Shown: in pieces, positions 25,908-33,801 of the stretch
How the letters are laid out: each line of letters opens with the position of its first letter
How positions within the stretch are numbered: position 1 is the stretch's first letter
Source of the DNA: Nostocales cyanobacterium HT-58-2
GTDB lineage: Bacteria > Cyanobacteriota > Cyanobacteriia > Cyanobacteriales > Nostocaceae
Direction: 5' to 3'
Assembly: GCA_002163975.1 (NCBI GenBank)
Contig: CP019636.1
Span: forward strand, 2,021,001 to 2,085,000
Length of the DNA stretch: 64,000 nucleotides
Made by a program: the position numbers and the translations under genes
The notes under the pieces: generated by a model
Databases searched by the model: none
Told to the model about the DNA's origin: nothing
The model's input: the letters and a program-made list of their open reading frames with translations, nothing else

Positions 25908-27764
25908 ATGAAAAAGCTAATATTATTTTGCTTATTTGTCATTGGGCTAGGTGTTGCCCTGTTTAATTTTATTAATTTTCAGGGACTGGCAACCAAAGGG
26001 GAATTTGAGACAATAGTGCTAAATTTTCGGGAAGATATTCCCAAAGAGGTATTGCAGCAGGATCTGCAAGCTATTGCTCAACAGTACAACGTCACTCCCC
26101 AACTAGATAATCAATTTTCCGCCAAGGAGAATGTTTATATCATCAAGGGCGATAAACAGCGGCTTAAAGAACTGAAAAAGTCGCAATTTGCCCAAGAAAT
26201 GGATTTTATTGAACCGAACTACATCTACAAGCTTCCAAAACCAGGTAAAGTTACTTGGCTGGGAGAATATTTACAGCCCTCCCAAGAGGTTGACGAAGCC
26301 AAACCAGCTTTACAAGGTCCCAACGACCCCTACTACAGCAAGCAGTGGAACCTGCACAATATTCATGTTGAAGGTGCGTGGACTCAAACCAAAGGGAAAG
26401 ATGTTACGGTTGCGGTGATTGATACTGGTGTGACTCGCGTCCGGGACTTATTGGAGACAGAATTTGTCGCTGGCTACGACTTTGTCAACGACAGAGTAGA
26501 AGCCAAGGATGACAATGGGCACGGCACTCACGTTGCTGGAACTATTGCCCAATCCACAAACAACAGCTATGGCGTAGCCGGAATTGCCTACGAAGCCAAG
26601 CTGATGCCTCTCAAAGTACTGAGTGAGTATGGCGGTGGTACTGTTGCCGATATTGCCGAAGCCATTAAATTTGCTGCTGATAATGGCGCAGATGTCATTA
26701 ACATGAGCTTGGGCGGTGGTGGTGAAAGCCAGCTGATGAAAGACGCAATTGAATATGCCCACAAAAAGGGCGTTGTCATCATTGCTGCTGCTGGTAATGA
26801 AAATCAGAATTCTGCGGCTTACCCAGCACGTTATCCCCATGTGATTGGTGTTTCGGCATTAGGTCCAGATGGAGAAAAAGCCCCTTATTCTAACTTTGGT
26901 GCAGGAGTAGATATTTCCGCCCCTGGTGGCAGTGATGCAGGTAAGATTCTGCAAGAAACCATCGACCCTGATAACAATGGCACAGGAGTGTTTCTGGGCT
27001 TTCAGGGGACAAGCATGGCAGCACCCCACGTTGCTGGTGTTGCAGCATTAGTGAAAGCCTCTGGTGTGAAAGAACCAGACCAAATCCTCGAAGTTCTCAA
27101 GCAGTCAGCACGAGGAGTCCAGGATGATGGTTTGAACTACTATGGTGCAGGACAACTCAACGCAGAAGCAGCAGTGCAAGTAGCCAACCATGGGCAAATC
27201 AATTTCCAAGATTTCTTCCGTTGGCTGCGGGATAACGGCTATCTTAACCCCCGGTTTTGGATTGATGGCGGTGCTGTAGCGTTGTTGCCCAAAATTTTGA
27301 TGGTGATTGGTTCCTATCTCCTGGCTTGGTTTTTACGAGTTTATTTCCCGTTCCGTTGGGGCTGGGCTTTATCTACGGGCTTAATTGCTGGTAGTTCCGG
27401 ATTGTTTCCTCTCAAAGGAATCTTTATTTTTGACCTTCCACAATGGCCCTTCCGCTTATTGGGAAGTTCAATTCCAGAATTAGGCAATACCTTTCAAGGA
27501 ACAAATGCTTTTAATCCGCTATTTGCTAGCGTACTGATTCCGTTAGTCTTAATGGCATTCTTGCTAGGAAATCCTAAATGGAAGTGGTTTTCTGTTGGTT
27601 CATCGCTAGGTGTAGCAGCGTGTTTGGCAGTGAGTGCGGTATCAGACCCCACCGTTTGGGGATTGGGTAGTGGTATCCTAGCTCGTATCTTCCTCATCAC
27701 GAATGCCCTGCTATGTTTCGGTTTAGCTCGTTTAGCAGTCAAAAATGAAGAACAACCAGCATAA
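25908..27764 (+). CDS. Subtilisin-family (S8) serine protease with C-terminal membrane domain
   Basis: The 618-residue protein begins with a signal or anchor helix (LILFCLFVIGLGVALFNFI). A propeptide-like region (30-130) precedes the S8 catalytic domain. The triad is Asp172 (VAVIDTGV), His205 (NGHGTHVAGTIAQS) and Ser369 (GTSMAAPHVAGVAALVK). After about residue 440 there are four or five hydrophobic segments (for example ALLPKILMVIGSYLLAWFL and PLFASVLIPLVLMAFLLG), an unusual membrane tail. The protease domain would lie outside the cytosol, facing the periplasm or thylakoid lumen. It may process surface or calcium-stress targets, as other cyanobacterial subtilases do; the substrate is unknown. 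Confidence 0.9.
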   Translation: MKKLILFCLFVIGLGVALFNFINFQGLATKGEFETIVLNFREDIPKEVLQQDLQAIAQQYNVTPQLDNQFSAKENVYIIKGDKQRLKELKKSQFAQEMDFIEPNYIYKLPKPGKVTWLGEYLQPSQEVDEAKPALQGPNDPYYSKQWNLHNIHVEGAWTQTKGKDVTVAVIDTGVTRVRDLLETEFVAGYDFVNDRVEAKDDNGHGTHVAGTIAQSTNNSYGVAGIAYEAKLMPLKVLSEYGGGTVADIAEAIKFAADNGADVINMSLGGGGESQLMKDAIEYAHKKGVVIIAAAGNENQNSAAYPARYPHVIGVSALGPDGEKAPYSNFGAGVDISAPGGSDAGKILQETIDPDNNGTGVFLGFQGTSMAAPHVAGVAALVKASGVKEPDQILEVLKQSARGVQDDGLNYYGAGQLNAEAAVQVANHGQINFQDFFRWLRDNGYLNPRFWIDGGAVALLPKILMVIGSYLLAWFLRVYFPFRWGWALSTGLIAGSSGLFPLKGIFIFDLPQWPFRLLGSSIPELGNTFQGTNAFNPLFASVLIPLVLMAFLLGNPKWKWFSVGSSLGVAACLAVSAVSDPTVWGLGSGILARIFLITNALLCFGLARLAVKNEEQPA

Positions 27765-27866
27765 AGAGAGATGGACCAGATGAGGAGGTAGAGGCAGCAG
27801 GGGAGAGAATACTATTATTACTCTTCCCACTTCCTCACCCGCTTCAATATTAGAGGTTTACTAAAT

Positions 27867-28100
27867 ATGAGCATCACAGTTACAGGTACCGTTGAACGCC
27901 GTGACATTGGTACTGGCGCTTGGGCGTTAGTTACTGATGAGGGTAAGACTTATGAAATCCTTAGAGGAGCAGACAAAAATTTACTCAAACAAGGACAAAA
28001 AGCAAAAGTCACTGGACAGGTACGTGAAGATGTAATGACTGTTGCGATGATTGGTCCAGTGCTAGAAGTCAAATCTTTTGACGTGATTAGTTCTGATTAG
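27867..28100 (+). CDS. Small OB-fold-like conserved protein
   Basis: This 77-residue protein reads as five beta strands (SITVTGTVERRDIGTGAWAL, KTYEILRGADKNLLKQGQKA, VEVKSFDV-like end), the look of a small OB-fold of the DUF5818 type. No signal peptide. Function is unknown. Its 3' end overlaps the convergent thioredoxin-like gene by 14 bp. Confidence 0.7.
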   Translation: MSITVTGTVERRDIGTGAWALVTDEGKTYEILRGADKNLLKQGQKAKVTGQVREDVMTVAMIGPVLEVKSFDVISSD

Positions 28101-28413
28101 ACGCTGCTGAATTTAAAACTTCTTGTAGGCGAGTTCTAAATTCTCCCTTGGGATGACCACCTTTGACCTCGCCTAAAATCTGAAATTCTCCTTCTGGCGA
28201 ATCACAAATAATGTAAGTAGGCCATCCCATTTGGGATTTATCGGGATACTGACTCAGCAGAATCTTACGATACTTACGGTAAGTAGTCGTATCCTGCATT
28301 TTCACATCGATAAATAGCAAAGCCAGTTCCTCTGCCACCTTTTTGTCGTAAAAAGACATTTTGTGGCAAATGCCGCAGTCTTCTGAAGAAAACTTAATGA
28401 CAGCTAAATTCAT
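28087..28413 (-). CDS. Thioredoxin-family protein
   Basis: This 108-residue thioredoxin-fold protein has a CGIC redox motif (IKFSSEDCGICHKMSFYDKK) and the cis-proline region MGWPTYIICD. The CxxC differs from the WCGPC of classical thioredoxins, and the start (MNLAVIKFSSEDC) lacks an export signal, so it is a cytosolic thioredoxin-like protein of unknown partner. Its promoter lies between it and the left end of the nsiR1-like array. Confidence 0.85.
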   Translation of the reverse strand: MNLAVIKFSSEDCGICHKMSFYDKKVAEELALLFIDVKMQDTTTYRKYRKILLSQYPDKSQMGWPTYIICDSPEGEFQILGEVKGGHPKGEFRTRLQEVLNSAASNQN

Positions 28414-28706
28414 GGATTTGCAACTCTCTAGTTATCAGCACCAGCTTTTGGCTTAGATAGAAGATTAACAAATATAGACCGAAAGAAATTATAAAAAAAT
28501 ATTAAGATTTTAGAGATGGAAGGTTATTTATTTAGAGTTAAGTGTGAAATTCTGGTCATTGCACCAGATCTCTACAATATATAAATTTTACTAATGACTT
28601 AAATTTTGCACTAAAAGAACACAATAATCCTAGCAGTGCGTTATACTACATACACGCACCATACTCCCTATATTTTTCGTGCACACCTATACTTTTCACT
28701 ATGAGC

Positions 28707-28765
28707 AAAAAAGTCCCCTAGTAGCTGGTAGCCGACCAGGGGAGTCAGTTATCAGGGTGCATCTA
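28707..28765 (-). ncRNA. nsiR1-like unit 1
   Basis: It has a TCCGGA box at 28798-28803 and a hairpin with CCCCT/AGGGG base and a diverged loop (GCTGGTAGCC). This is the leftmost, diverged copy. Confidence 0.7.
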
Positions 28766-28842
28766 CCACTTAATTGTTCTTGAAATAACCAGGGTCTTCC
28801 GGATAATTTTGCGAAAGTTGGTCTTAAGTTTGTGTAAAAAAT

Positions 28843-28899
28843 AAAAACCCCCTAGTAGCGAGTTGCCACTCAGGGGAGTCAGTTATCAGGGTGCATCTA
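28843..28899 (-). ncRNA. nsiR1-like unit 2
   Basis: TCCGGA box at 28932-28937, hairpin and A-run (T tail on the minus strand) all intact. Confidence 0.8.
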
Positions 28900-28976
28900 C
28901 CAATTAATTGTTCTGGAAATAACCAGGGTCTTCCGGAGAATTTTACGAAAGTTGGTCTTAAGTTTGTGTAAAAAAT

Positions 28977-29032
28977 AAAAACCCCCTAGCAGCGAGTTGC
29001 TACTCAGGGGAGTCAGTTATCAGGGTGCATCT
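28977..29032 (-). ncRNA. nsiR1-like unit 3
   Basis: TCCGGA box at 29065-29070; canonical spacing to the hairpin. Confidence 0.8.
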
Positions 29033-29109
29033 ACCAATTAATTGTTCTAGAGATAACCAAGTATTCCGGATAATTTTACGAAAGTCAGTTTCAGGTTTGT
29101 GTAAAAAAT

Positions 29110-29165
29110 AAAAACCCCCTAGCAGCGAGTTGCCACTCAGGGGAGTCAGTTATCAGGGTGCATCT
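29110..29165 (-). ncRNA. nsiR1-like unit 4
   Basis: TCCGGA box at 29198-29203; canonical, though the upper stem has two mismatches. Confidence 0.8.
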
Positions 29166-29242
29166 ACCACTTAATTGTTCTAGAGATAACCAAGTATTCC
29201 GGATAATTTTGCGAAAGTCAGTTTCAGGTTTGTGTAAAAAAT

Positions 29243-29298
29243 AAAAACCCCCTAGCAGCGAGTTGCTACTCAGGGGAGTCAGTTATCAGGGTGCATCT
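29243..29298 (-). ncRNA. nsiR1-like unit 5
   Basis: TCCGGA box at 29331-29336; canonical. This unit was used to set the predicted ends for the others. Confidence 0.8.
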
Positions 29299-29375
29299 AC
29301 CAATTAATTGTTCTAGAGATAACCAAGTATTCCGGATAATTTTACGAAAGTCAGTTTCAGGTTTGTGTAAAAAAT

Positions 29376-29431
29376 AAAAACCCCCTAGCAGCGAGTTGCT
29401 ACTCAGGGGAGTCAGTTATCAGGGTGCATCT
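29376..29431 (-). ncRNA. nsiR1-like unit 6
   Basis: TCCGGA box at 29464-29469; essentially identical to unit 5. Confidence 0.8.
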
Positions 29432-29508
29432 ACCAATTAATTGTTCTAGAGATAACCAAGTATTCCGGATAATTTTACGAAAGTCAGTTTCAGGTTTGTG
29501 TAAAAAAT

Positions 29509-29564
29509 AAAAACCCCCTAGCAGCGAGTTGCCACTCAGGGGAGTCAGTTATCAGGGTGCATCT
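29509..29564 (-). ncRNA. nsiR1-like unit 7
   Basis: TCCGGA box at 29597-29602; canonical. Confidence 0.8.
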
Positions 29565-29641
29565 ACCAATTAATTGTTCTTGAAATAACCAAGTATTCCG
29601 GATAATTTTACGAAAGTCAGTTTCAGGTTTGTGTAAAAAAT

Positions 29642-29697
29642 AAAAACCCCCTAGTAGCGAGTTGCTACTCAGGGGAGTCAGTTATCAGGGTGCATCT
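29642..29697 (-). ncRNA. nsiR1-like unit 8
   Basis: TCCGGA box at 29730-29735. The hairpin has a fully paired upper stem (AGTAGC with GCTACT). Confidence 0.8.
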
Positions 29698-29774
29698 ACC
29701 ACTTAATTGTTCTAGAGATAACCAAGTATTCCGGATAATTTTACGAAAGTCAGTTTCAGGTTTGTGTAAAAAAT

Positions 29775-29908
29775 AAAAACCCCTAGCAGCGAGTTGCTAC
29801 TCAGGGGAGTCAGTTATTATACAAACATATTGAGGTAATCACCATGACTTCTGACTTATACCTAGCAGCGAGTTGCTACTCAGGGGAGTCAGTTATCAGG
29901 GTGCATCT
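29775..29908 (-). ncRNA. Fused nsiR1-like units 9 and 10
   Basis: Unit 9 has a hairpin and T tail but no TCCGGA box. Unit 10 has a box at 29941-29946 and a hairpin but no T tail. About 45 bp of unrelated sequence (29817-29860) joins them. RNA started at unit 10 should read through to the unit 9 terminator, giving about 134 nt with two hairpins. The joining piece also holds TATAAT on the minus strand. Confidence 0.6.
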
Positions 29909-29985
29909 ACTACTTAATTGTTCTTGAAATAACCAAGTATTCCGGATAATTTTACGAAAGTCAGTTTCAGGTTTGTGTAAAAAAT

Positions 29986-30041
29986 AAAAACCCCCTAGCA
30001 GCGAGTTGCTACTCAGGGGAGTCAGTTATCAGGGTGCATCT
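29986..30041 (-). ncRNA. nsiR1-like unit 11
   Basis: TCCGGA box at 30074-30079; canonical, last of the near-identical core units. Confidence 0.8.
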
Positions 30042-30118
30042 ACCAATTAATTGTTCTGGAAATAACCAAGTATTCCGGAGAATTTTGCGAAAATCAGAGT
30101 TATAGTTGTATTAATGGT

Positions 30119-30176
30119 AAAAAAGGCTTAGTAGCCAAAAGCCCACTTGGGGAGTCAGTTATCAGAGAGTATCTAC
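30119..30176 (-). ncRNA. nsiR1-like unit 12 (diverged)
   Basis: The box has become TCCGTA (30209-30214) and the hairpin is weak (GCTTAGTAGCC with a poor partner arm). It may be inactive. Confidence 0.5.
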
Positions 30177-30253
30177 ACAATTCGATGTTAGACAGATAAC
30201 CTGAGCATTCCGTATAAATTTGCGAAAATTAGAGTTATAGTTGTGTCAGCACT

Positions 30254-30312
30254 AAAAAAATCCCCTAGTAGCCAAAAGTCCACCAGGGGAGTCAGTTATC
30301 AGGGTGCATCTA
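30254..30312 (-). ncRNA. nsiR1-like unit 13
   Basis: TCCGGA box intact at 30345-30350. The CCCCT/AGGGG stem is kept with a changed loop, and the A-run is intact. Confidence 0.65.
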
Positions 30313-30397
30313 CCAATTCTTTGTTCTGGAAATGACCAGGATATTCCGGATAAATCCTCCAAGGTTGAGGTAAAAATATTTTGCTTTTATTTAAAAA

Positions 30398-30454
30398 TAA
30401 AAAAACTCTAGCAGCCGATAGTCCACTGGGGTGTTAGTCATCAGGGTCTATTTA
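30398..30454 (-). ncRNA. nsiR1-like unit 14 (diverged)
   Basis: Box TCCGTA at 30487-30492. The hairpin base is lost (ACTCTAG against TGGGGTG), so it is probably a decayed copy. Confidence 0.45.
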
Positions 30455-30674
30455 CCAGTCCTTTGTTCGAGATATAACTACCCTTTTCCGTATAGTTTTG
30501 TGTGTATCAGAAAAAATTGCAATTTGTAAACTACGGAAAACACAGAGGGTATTGATAAACCAAGGGAGTTAATTATCAGGAGAGCATTAATTCGTGAAGA
30601 TATGGGTGTAGGGAATCATTTTTCCTTACACCCTTAGCCCTGTGTTGCTGACGCAAACTCTAAACCAGTAAGAC

Positions 30675-30731
30675 AAAAAAACTCCCATAGGAGTTAGCCT
30701 ACATGGGAGTTTAAGATCAAGGTGCATCTAC
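30675..30731 (-). ncRNA. nsiR1-like unit 15 (hetF-proximal)
   Basis: TCCGGA at 30764-30769. The hairpin sequence is new but strong (ACTCCCAT / ATGGGAGT plus AGG / CCT) and is followed by a T tail on the minus strand. The leader keeps GGTGCATCTACC. Structure is kept while sequence changed, so it is probably functional and lies antisense to any long hetF leader. Confidence 0.65.
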
Positions 30732-31045
30732 CAATAAGAATGTTCTGGGCGAAATTAACAAGATCCGGATAAAGTTATGAAAGGAGATTAGATTCAAAAT
30801 TCAGAGTTTAGAAAGACTTACACCTATGTGATGTAGTTTTATGAAGGAAGAATTTTTCCTCAACGATACTCCAGAAGACGAGGCTTTTCTCTTGGACTCA
30901 TAACCTAGTTGAAGAGAATACAGCATGAATTCTGACTGGTGGGTTATGAATGCTTACAGGGAAACGTTAATCAACAAAACAGGGTGAATGAGAAACATTC
31001 AGTAGCAGGATGCATCTAAGGTATCAGAAGAAGCAAAACATTGAC

Positions 31046-31065
31046 TTGAAACTTTCGCGTTTCAA
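31046..31065 (+). promoter_or_regulatory. Hairpin in the hetF leader
   Basis: TTGAAAC and GTTTCAA pair around a 6-base loop (TTTCGC). It ends about 20 bases before the AGGAG ribosome site of hetF, so it could affect translation. Confidence 0.4.
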
Positions 31066-31095
31066 ACCAGATTTAGGAGGCAAACAGGAGCAGTT

Positions 31096-33693
31096 GTGAC
31101 CCAGGAATTTCACATTTCCGTAACCCCAGTAGGGCAAAATGACTACTTGGTGCGGACGGAACAAGTCGCGCCTGGGGTGCCATTGGCAGAAGAACTGGTG
31201 ACTTGGCCTGTAGCTGATTGGTTAACGGCTGCGGGGCATTTAATGAATGACCCGTTGAAGTCGGTGCTGCAGGGAGATGCGATCGCAAGAAACTCGGTCA
31301 ACTTGGTGGCGTTGGGTCAGCAACTGTATAACGCACTGTTTCAAGGCACTCTCAGGGATAGTTGGATTACGGCGCAAGGAATTGCCCAAAACCACCAACA
31401 GGTGTTGCGTCTACGCCTAGGATTGAAAGACATACGGTTGGCGCGTTTACCATGGGAAGTCATGCATGCAGGCGATCGCCCAGTTGCAACTGGACCGCAC
31501 ATCGCTTTTTCTCGCTACCAAAGTGGAATTGGCGGGGCATCTCGTTTGCCTTCCACAAGTATGCCAATCCCATCGGAGGAAGGTCGGATAAAAGTCTTGA
31601 TGGCGATCGCTTCTCCTACAGACCTCGTACGTCTAGATCTCCTCAAACAAGAAGCCATTAAACTCCAAGCCGAACTTCACCGTGGTGGAGAAGGTGGCGA
31701 TTATCTCCCGCACATAGAACTCACCCTCTTGGAGCAACCAGGGCGGGAAGAATTGACACAAGCCCTAGAACAAGGAAGATATCATGTTCTGCACTACTCC
31801 GGTCACAGCAACATAGGTTCCAATGGCGGAGAAATATATTTAGTCAGTAACAGAACTGGTTTAAGAGAAACCCTAAGTGGCGACGACTTGGCAGGGTTGT
31901 TGGTCAACAATAATATCCAAATGGCAGTGTTTAACTCCTGTCTGGGGACATATGCAGCTACCGCCGCTGATCCGACAGGAGACACAGGTGAACGGAATTT
32001 GACAGAAAGCCTGGTAAAGCGAGGTATCAGGAGCGTTTTGGCAATGTCAGAACGCATTCCCGATGAAGTCGCCTTGATGCTCACACAATTGTTTTATCGC
32101 AACCTTTCTCAGGGGTATCCTGTAGATTTGTGCGTCAGCCGGATGCGTCAAGGATTAATTGCTGCCTATGGTTCTCACCAACTGTATTGGGCATTACCAA
32201 TTTTATATCTCCAGCCAGAATTTGACGGCTATCTTAGCCCAGGAATGTTTTTCTCCCAGGATGAAGAGTTATTTGACGAATACGGTTCCTCTTTAAAGAC
32301 AACAGCAACAATTTACTCAGATCCGGCAAACGACGCCGATCTGCCTTTACCCCTTGAGGATATGTTACCCTCAACCTTGGCAAGGGACTTCTCGGATTTA
32401 GACTTGCTGGGCGAAGAAACCTGGGGTGATCTGGTTGATGAAATTGAGTATGATGACCCAACGTACGCAGAGGATTCAGCTATTGTTTCGGATCTGTTCC
32501 GCCAGCTAGATAGACAAAAAACAGCATCCGAGCAATCTTCCATGACAGCTGAACTTGTGCAATTTGGGGAAGATAGTTTTGACGACAAAGAGGTTTCAGG
32601 TGAAATAGCTTCGCTGGAAAACGATGTGGGGATGTGGGAAGAAGTCCGCGCAGCCGCATCCTACGGAAGACAGCTTGGCGCAGCTCGAAATCGCGAACTC
32701 CCCTCCTCCAGTAGCGAACTGACTCGTCAGGAGGCTGGGAACTTACAACGAGATTGGGAAGGCTCCAATGTATCATCATTAACTCAGACAACCAGCTCGC
32801 CATCACAAAGAGCCGCAGCAGAACGACGCAAAAGACGTAAACTATTAGGTGTTGTTGGTGCAGTGGGAGTAAGTGCGATCGCAGGCATTGTCAGTTTCAA
32901 CTGGTGGTCACAAAATCAACAGATATCAAGGCTGGCTCCTGTACTGCCTATTCCCACCCAATCGCAACAACCAGGTTCCTCCTCCAGCAGCCCGCAAGTC
33001 AATCTTAAAACAGCTGACACCAAAACCGTCACGGCGATCGCCAGCGAAAAAGTCAGCCAAGGGAACTTACAAGGAGGGCTTGACGCGGTGGAAGAACTCC
33101 TAAACCGTAATGTACTTCCCAATGCAAAAGCAGCCCTTGAGCTTGTTCCTCAAGAGTTCATAGACGATCCATCTGTTAACTTTTTTAAGGGGCGGTTGGC
33201 GTGGCAAGCTGTCCAGACGGGAGACAACACGTACAGTATTGATGATGCCCGTCGCTATTGGGAAAGTGCAGTCAAAGCTAAACCAGACTCACTTTTATAT
33301 ATCAACGCTCTAGGGTTTGCTTACTACGTAGAAGGTAATCTTAACTTAGCCAACGACTCTTGGTTTAAAGCATTAAGCTTAGCAGTTAGAGAACAGAATA
33401 CAACTGCTGTTTCTCCCACAACATTTTCTTCCTCAAAGCCACTGCCCCGAGATGCTTTGACAGCTTACACTGGTTTGGCTCTTAGTTTGTACAAAACAGC
33501 ACATAGTCAACCCAACGGAAAACGAGAGCGATATCTCAATGAAGCAATCAAGCTGCGTCAAATGATAGTAAAAAATGATCCCATCAATTTTCAGCCAAAA
33601 GAATTAAGTCAAAATTGGCTATGGACAGAAAAGGCTTTACAAGATTGGAAAGCTCTCCTCCAGCTAAAAAGTCAGCGTTCAGCAATTGACTGA
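31096..33693 (+). CDS. hetF: HetF, CHAT-domain protease for heterocyst differentiation
   Basis: HetF is a caspase-like (CHAT) protease needed for heterocyst differentiation and normal cell division. In Anabaena it affects HetR levels and has been reported to cleave PatU3. The 865-residue sequence has a conserved N-terminal region (MTQEFHISVTPVGQNDYLV), then the CHAT domain with catalytic His237 (HYSGHSNIG) and Cys282 (FNSCLGTYA). An acidic low-complexity region follows (about 400-560). One membrane helix lies near 575-600 (KLLGVVGAVGVSAIAGIVSF), and the C-terminus has TPR-like helices (about 640-860). The GTG start has an AGGAG ribosome site 5 bp upstream. Its position beside the nsiR1-like array matches Anabaena. 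Confidence 0.95.
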   Translation: MTQEFHISVTPVGQNDYLVRTEQVAPGVPLAEELVTWPVADWLTAAGHLMNDPLKSVLQGDAIARNSVNLVALGQQLYNALFQGTLRDSWITAQGIAQNHQQVLRLRLGLKDIRLARLPWEVMHAGDRPVATGPHIAFSRYQSGIGGASRLPSTSMPIPSEEGRIKVLMAIASPTDLVRLDLLKQEAIKLQAELHRGGEGGDYLPHIELTLLEQPGREELTQALEQGRYHVLHYSGHSNIGSNGGEIYLVSNRTGLRETLSGDDLAGLLVNNNIQMAVFNSCLGTYAATAADPTGDTGERNLTESLVKRGIRSVLAMSERIPDEVALMLTQLFYRNLSQGYPVDLCVSRMRQGLIAAYGSHQLYWALPILYLQPEFDGYLSPGMFFSQDEELFDEYGSSLKTTATIYSDPANDADLPLPLEDMLPSTLARDFSDLDLLGEETWGDLVDEIEYDDPTYAEDSAIVSDLFRQLDRQKTASEQSSMTAELVQFGEDSFDDKEVSGEIASLENDVGMWEEVRAAASYGRQLGAARNRELPSSSSELTRQEAGNLQRDWEGSNVSSLTQTTSSPSQRAAAERRKRRKLLGVVGAVGVSAIAGIVSFNWWSQNQQISRLAPVLPIPTQSQQPGSSSSSPQVNLKTADTKTVTAIASEKVSQGNLQGGLDAVEELLNRNVLPNAKAALELVPQEFIDDPSVNFFKGRLAWQAVQTGDNTYSIDDARRYWESAVKAKPDSLLYINALGFAYYVEGNLNLANDSWFKALSLAVREQNTTAVSPTTFSSSKPLPRDALTAYTGLALSLYKTAHSQPNGKRERYLNEAIKLRQMIVKNDPINFQPKELSQNWLWTEKALQDWKALLQLKSQRSAID

Positions 33694-33801
33694 TGATAGT
33701 TTTTTAGCAAGATCTGTCTTTATCTTTAAGCGTGGCAAAATGAAAGTATCCAAGAGCGTAGACAAGTGTATGAAGAGCTACGCCAAAGTCGGATTTGTCA
33801 C

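Larger units (their letters stand above)
28706..30769 (-). repeat. nsiR1: Tandem array of nsiR1-like small-RNA genes upstream of hetF
   Basis: About 15 units repeat across 2.06 kb with a period of 132-134 bp in the core (28851-30079). Read on the minus strand, each intact unit has a TCCGGA box, then about 33 bp, then a short leader, a hairpin (CCCCTGAGTAGC ... GCTGCTAGGGG) and a T-rich tail (GGGGGTTTTTATTTTTT), that is, a rho-independent terminator. The T tail fixes the direction as leftward, opposite to hetF. A tandem array of short HetR-dependent RNAs upstream of hetF is known as NsiR1 in Anabaena/Nostoc, with TCCGGA-containing (DIF-type) promoters. Flanking units are more divergent than the core, which suggests expansion from the middle. 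A relic fragment is at about 30561-30594. Confidence 0.88.

Noticed and set aside
28706..30500. CRISPR array
   Set aside because: The repeats are spaced about 133 bp with near-identical sequence across the whole period, with no unique spacers of 30-40 bp and no cas genes. Hairpin plus T tail and TCCGGA boxes fit tandem small-RNA genes instead.
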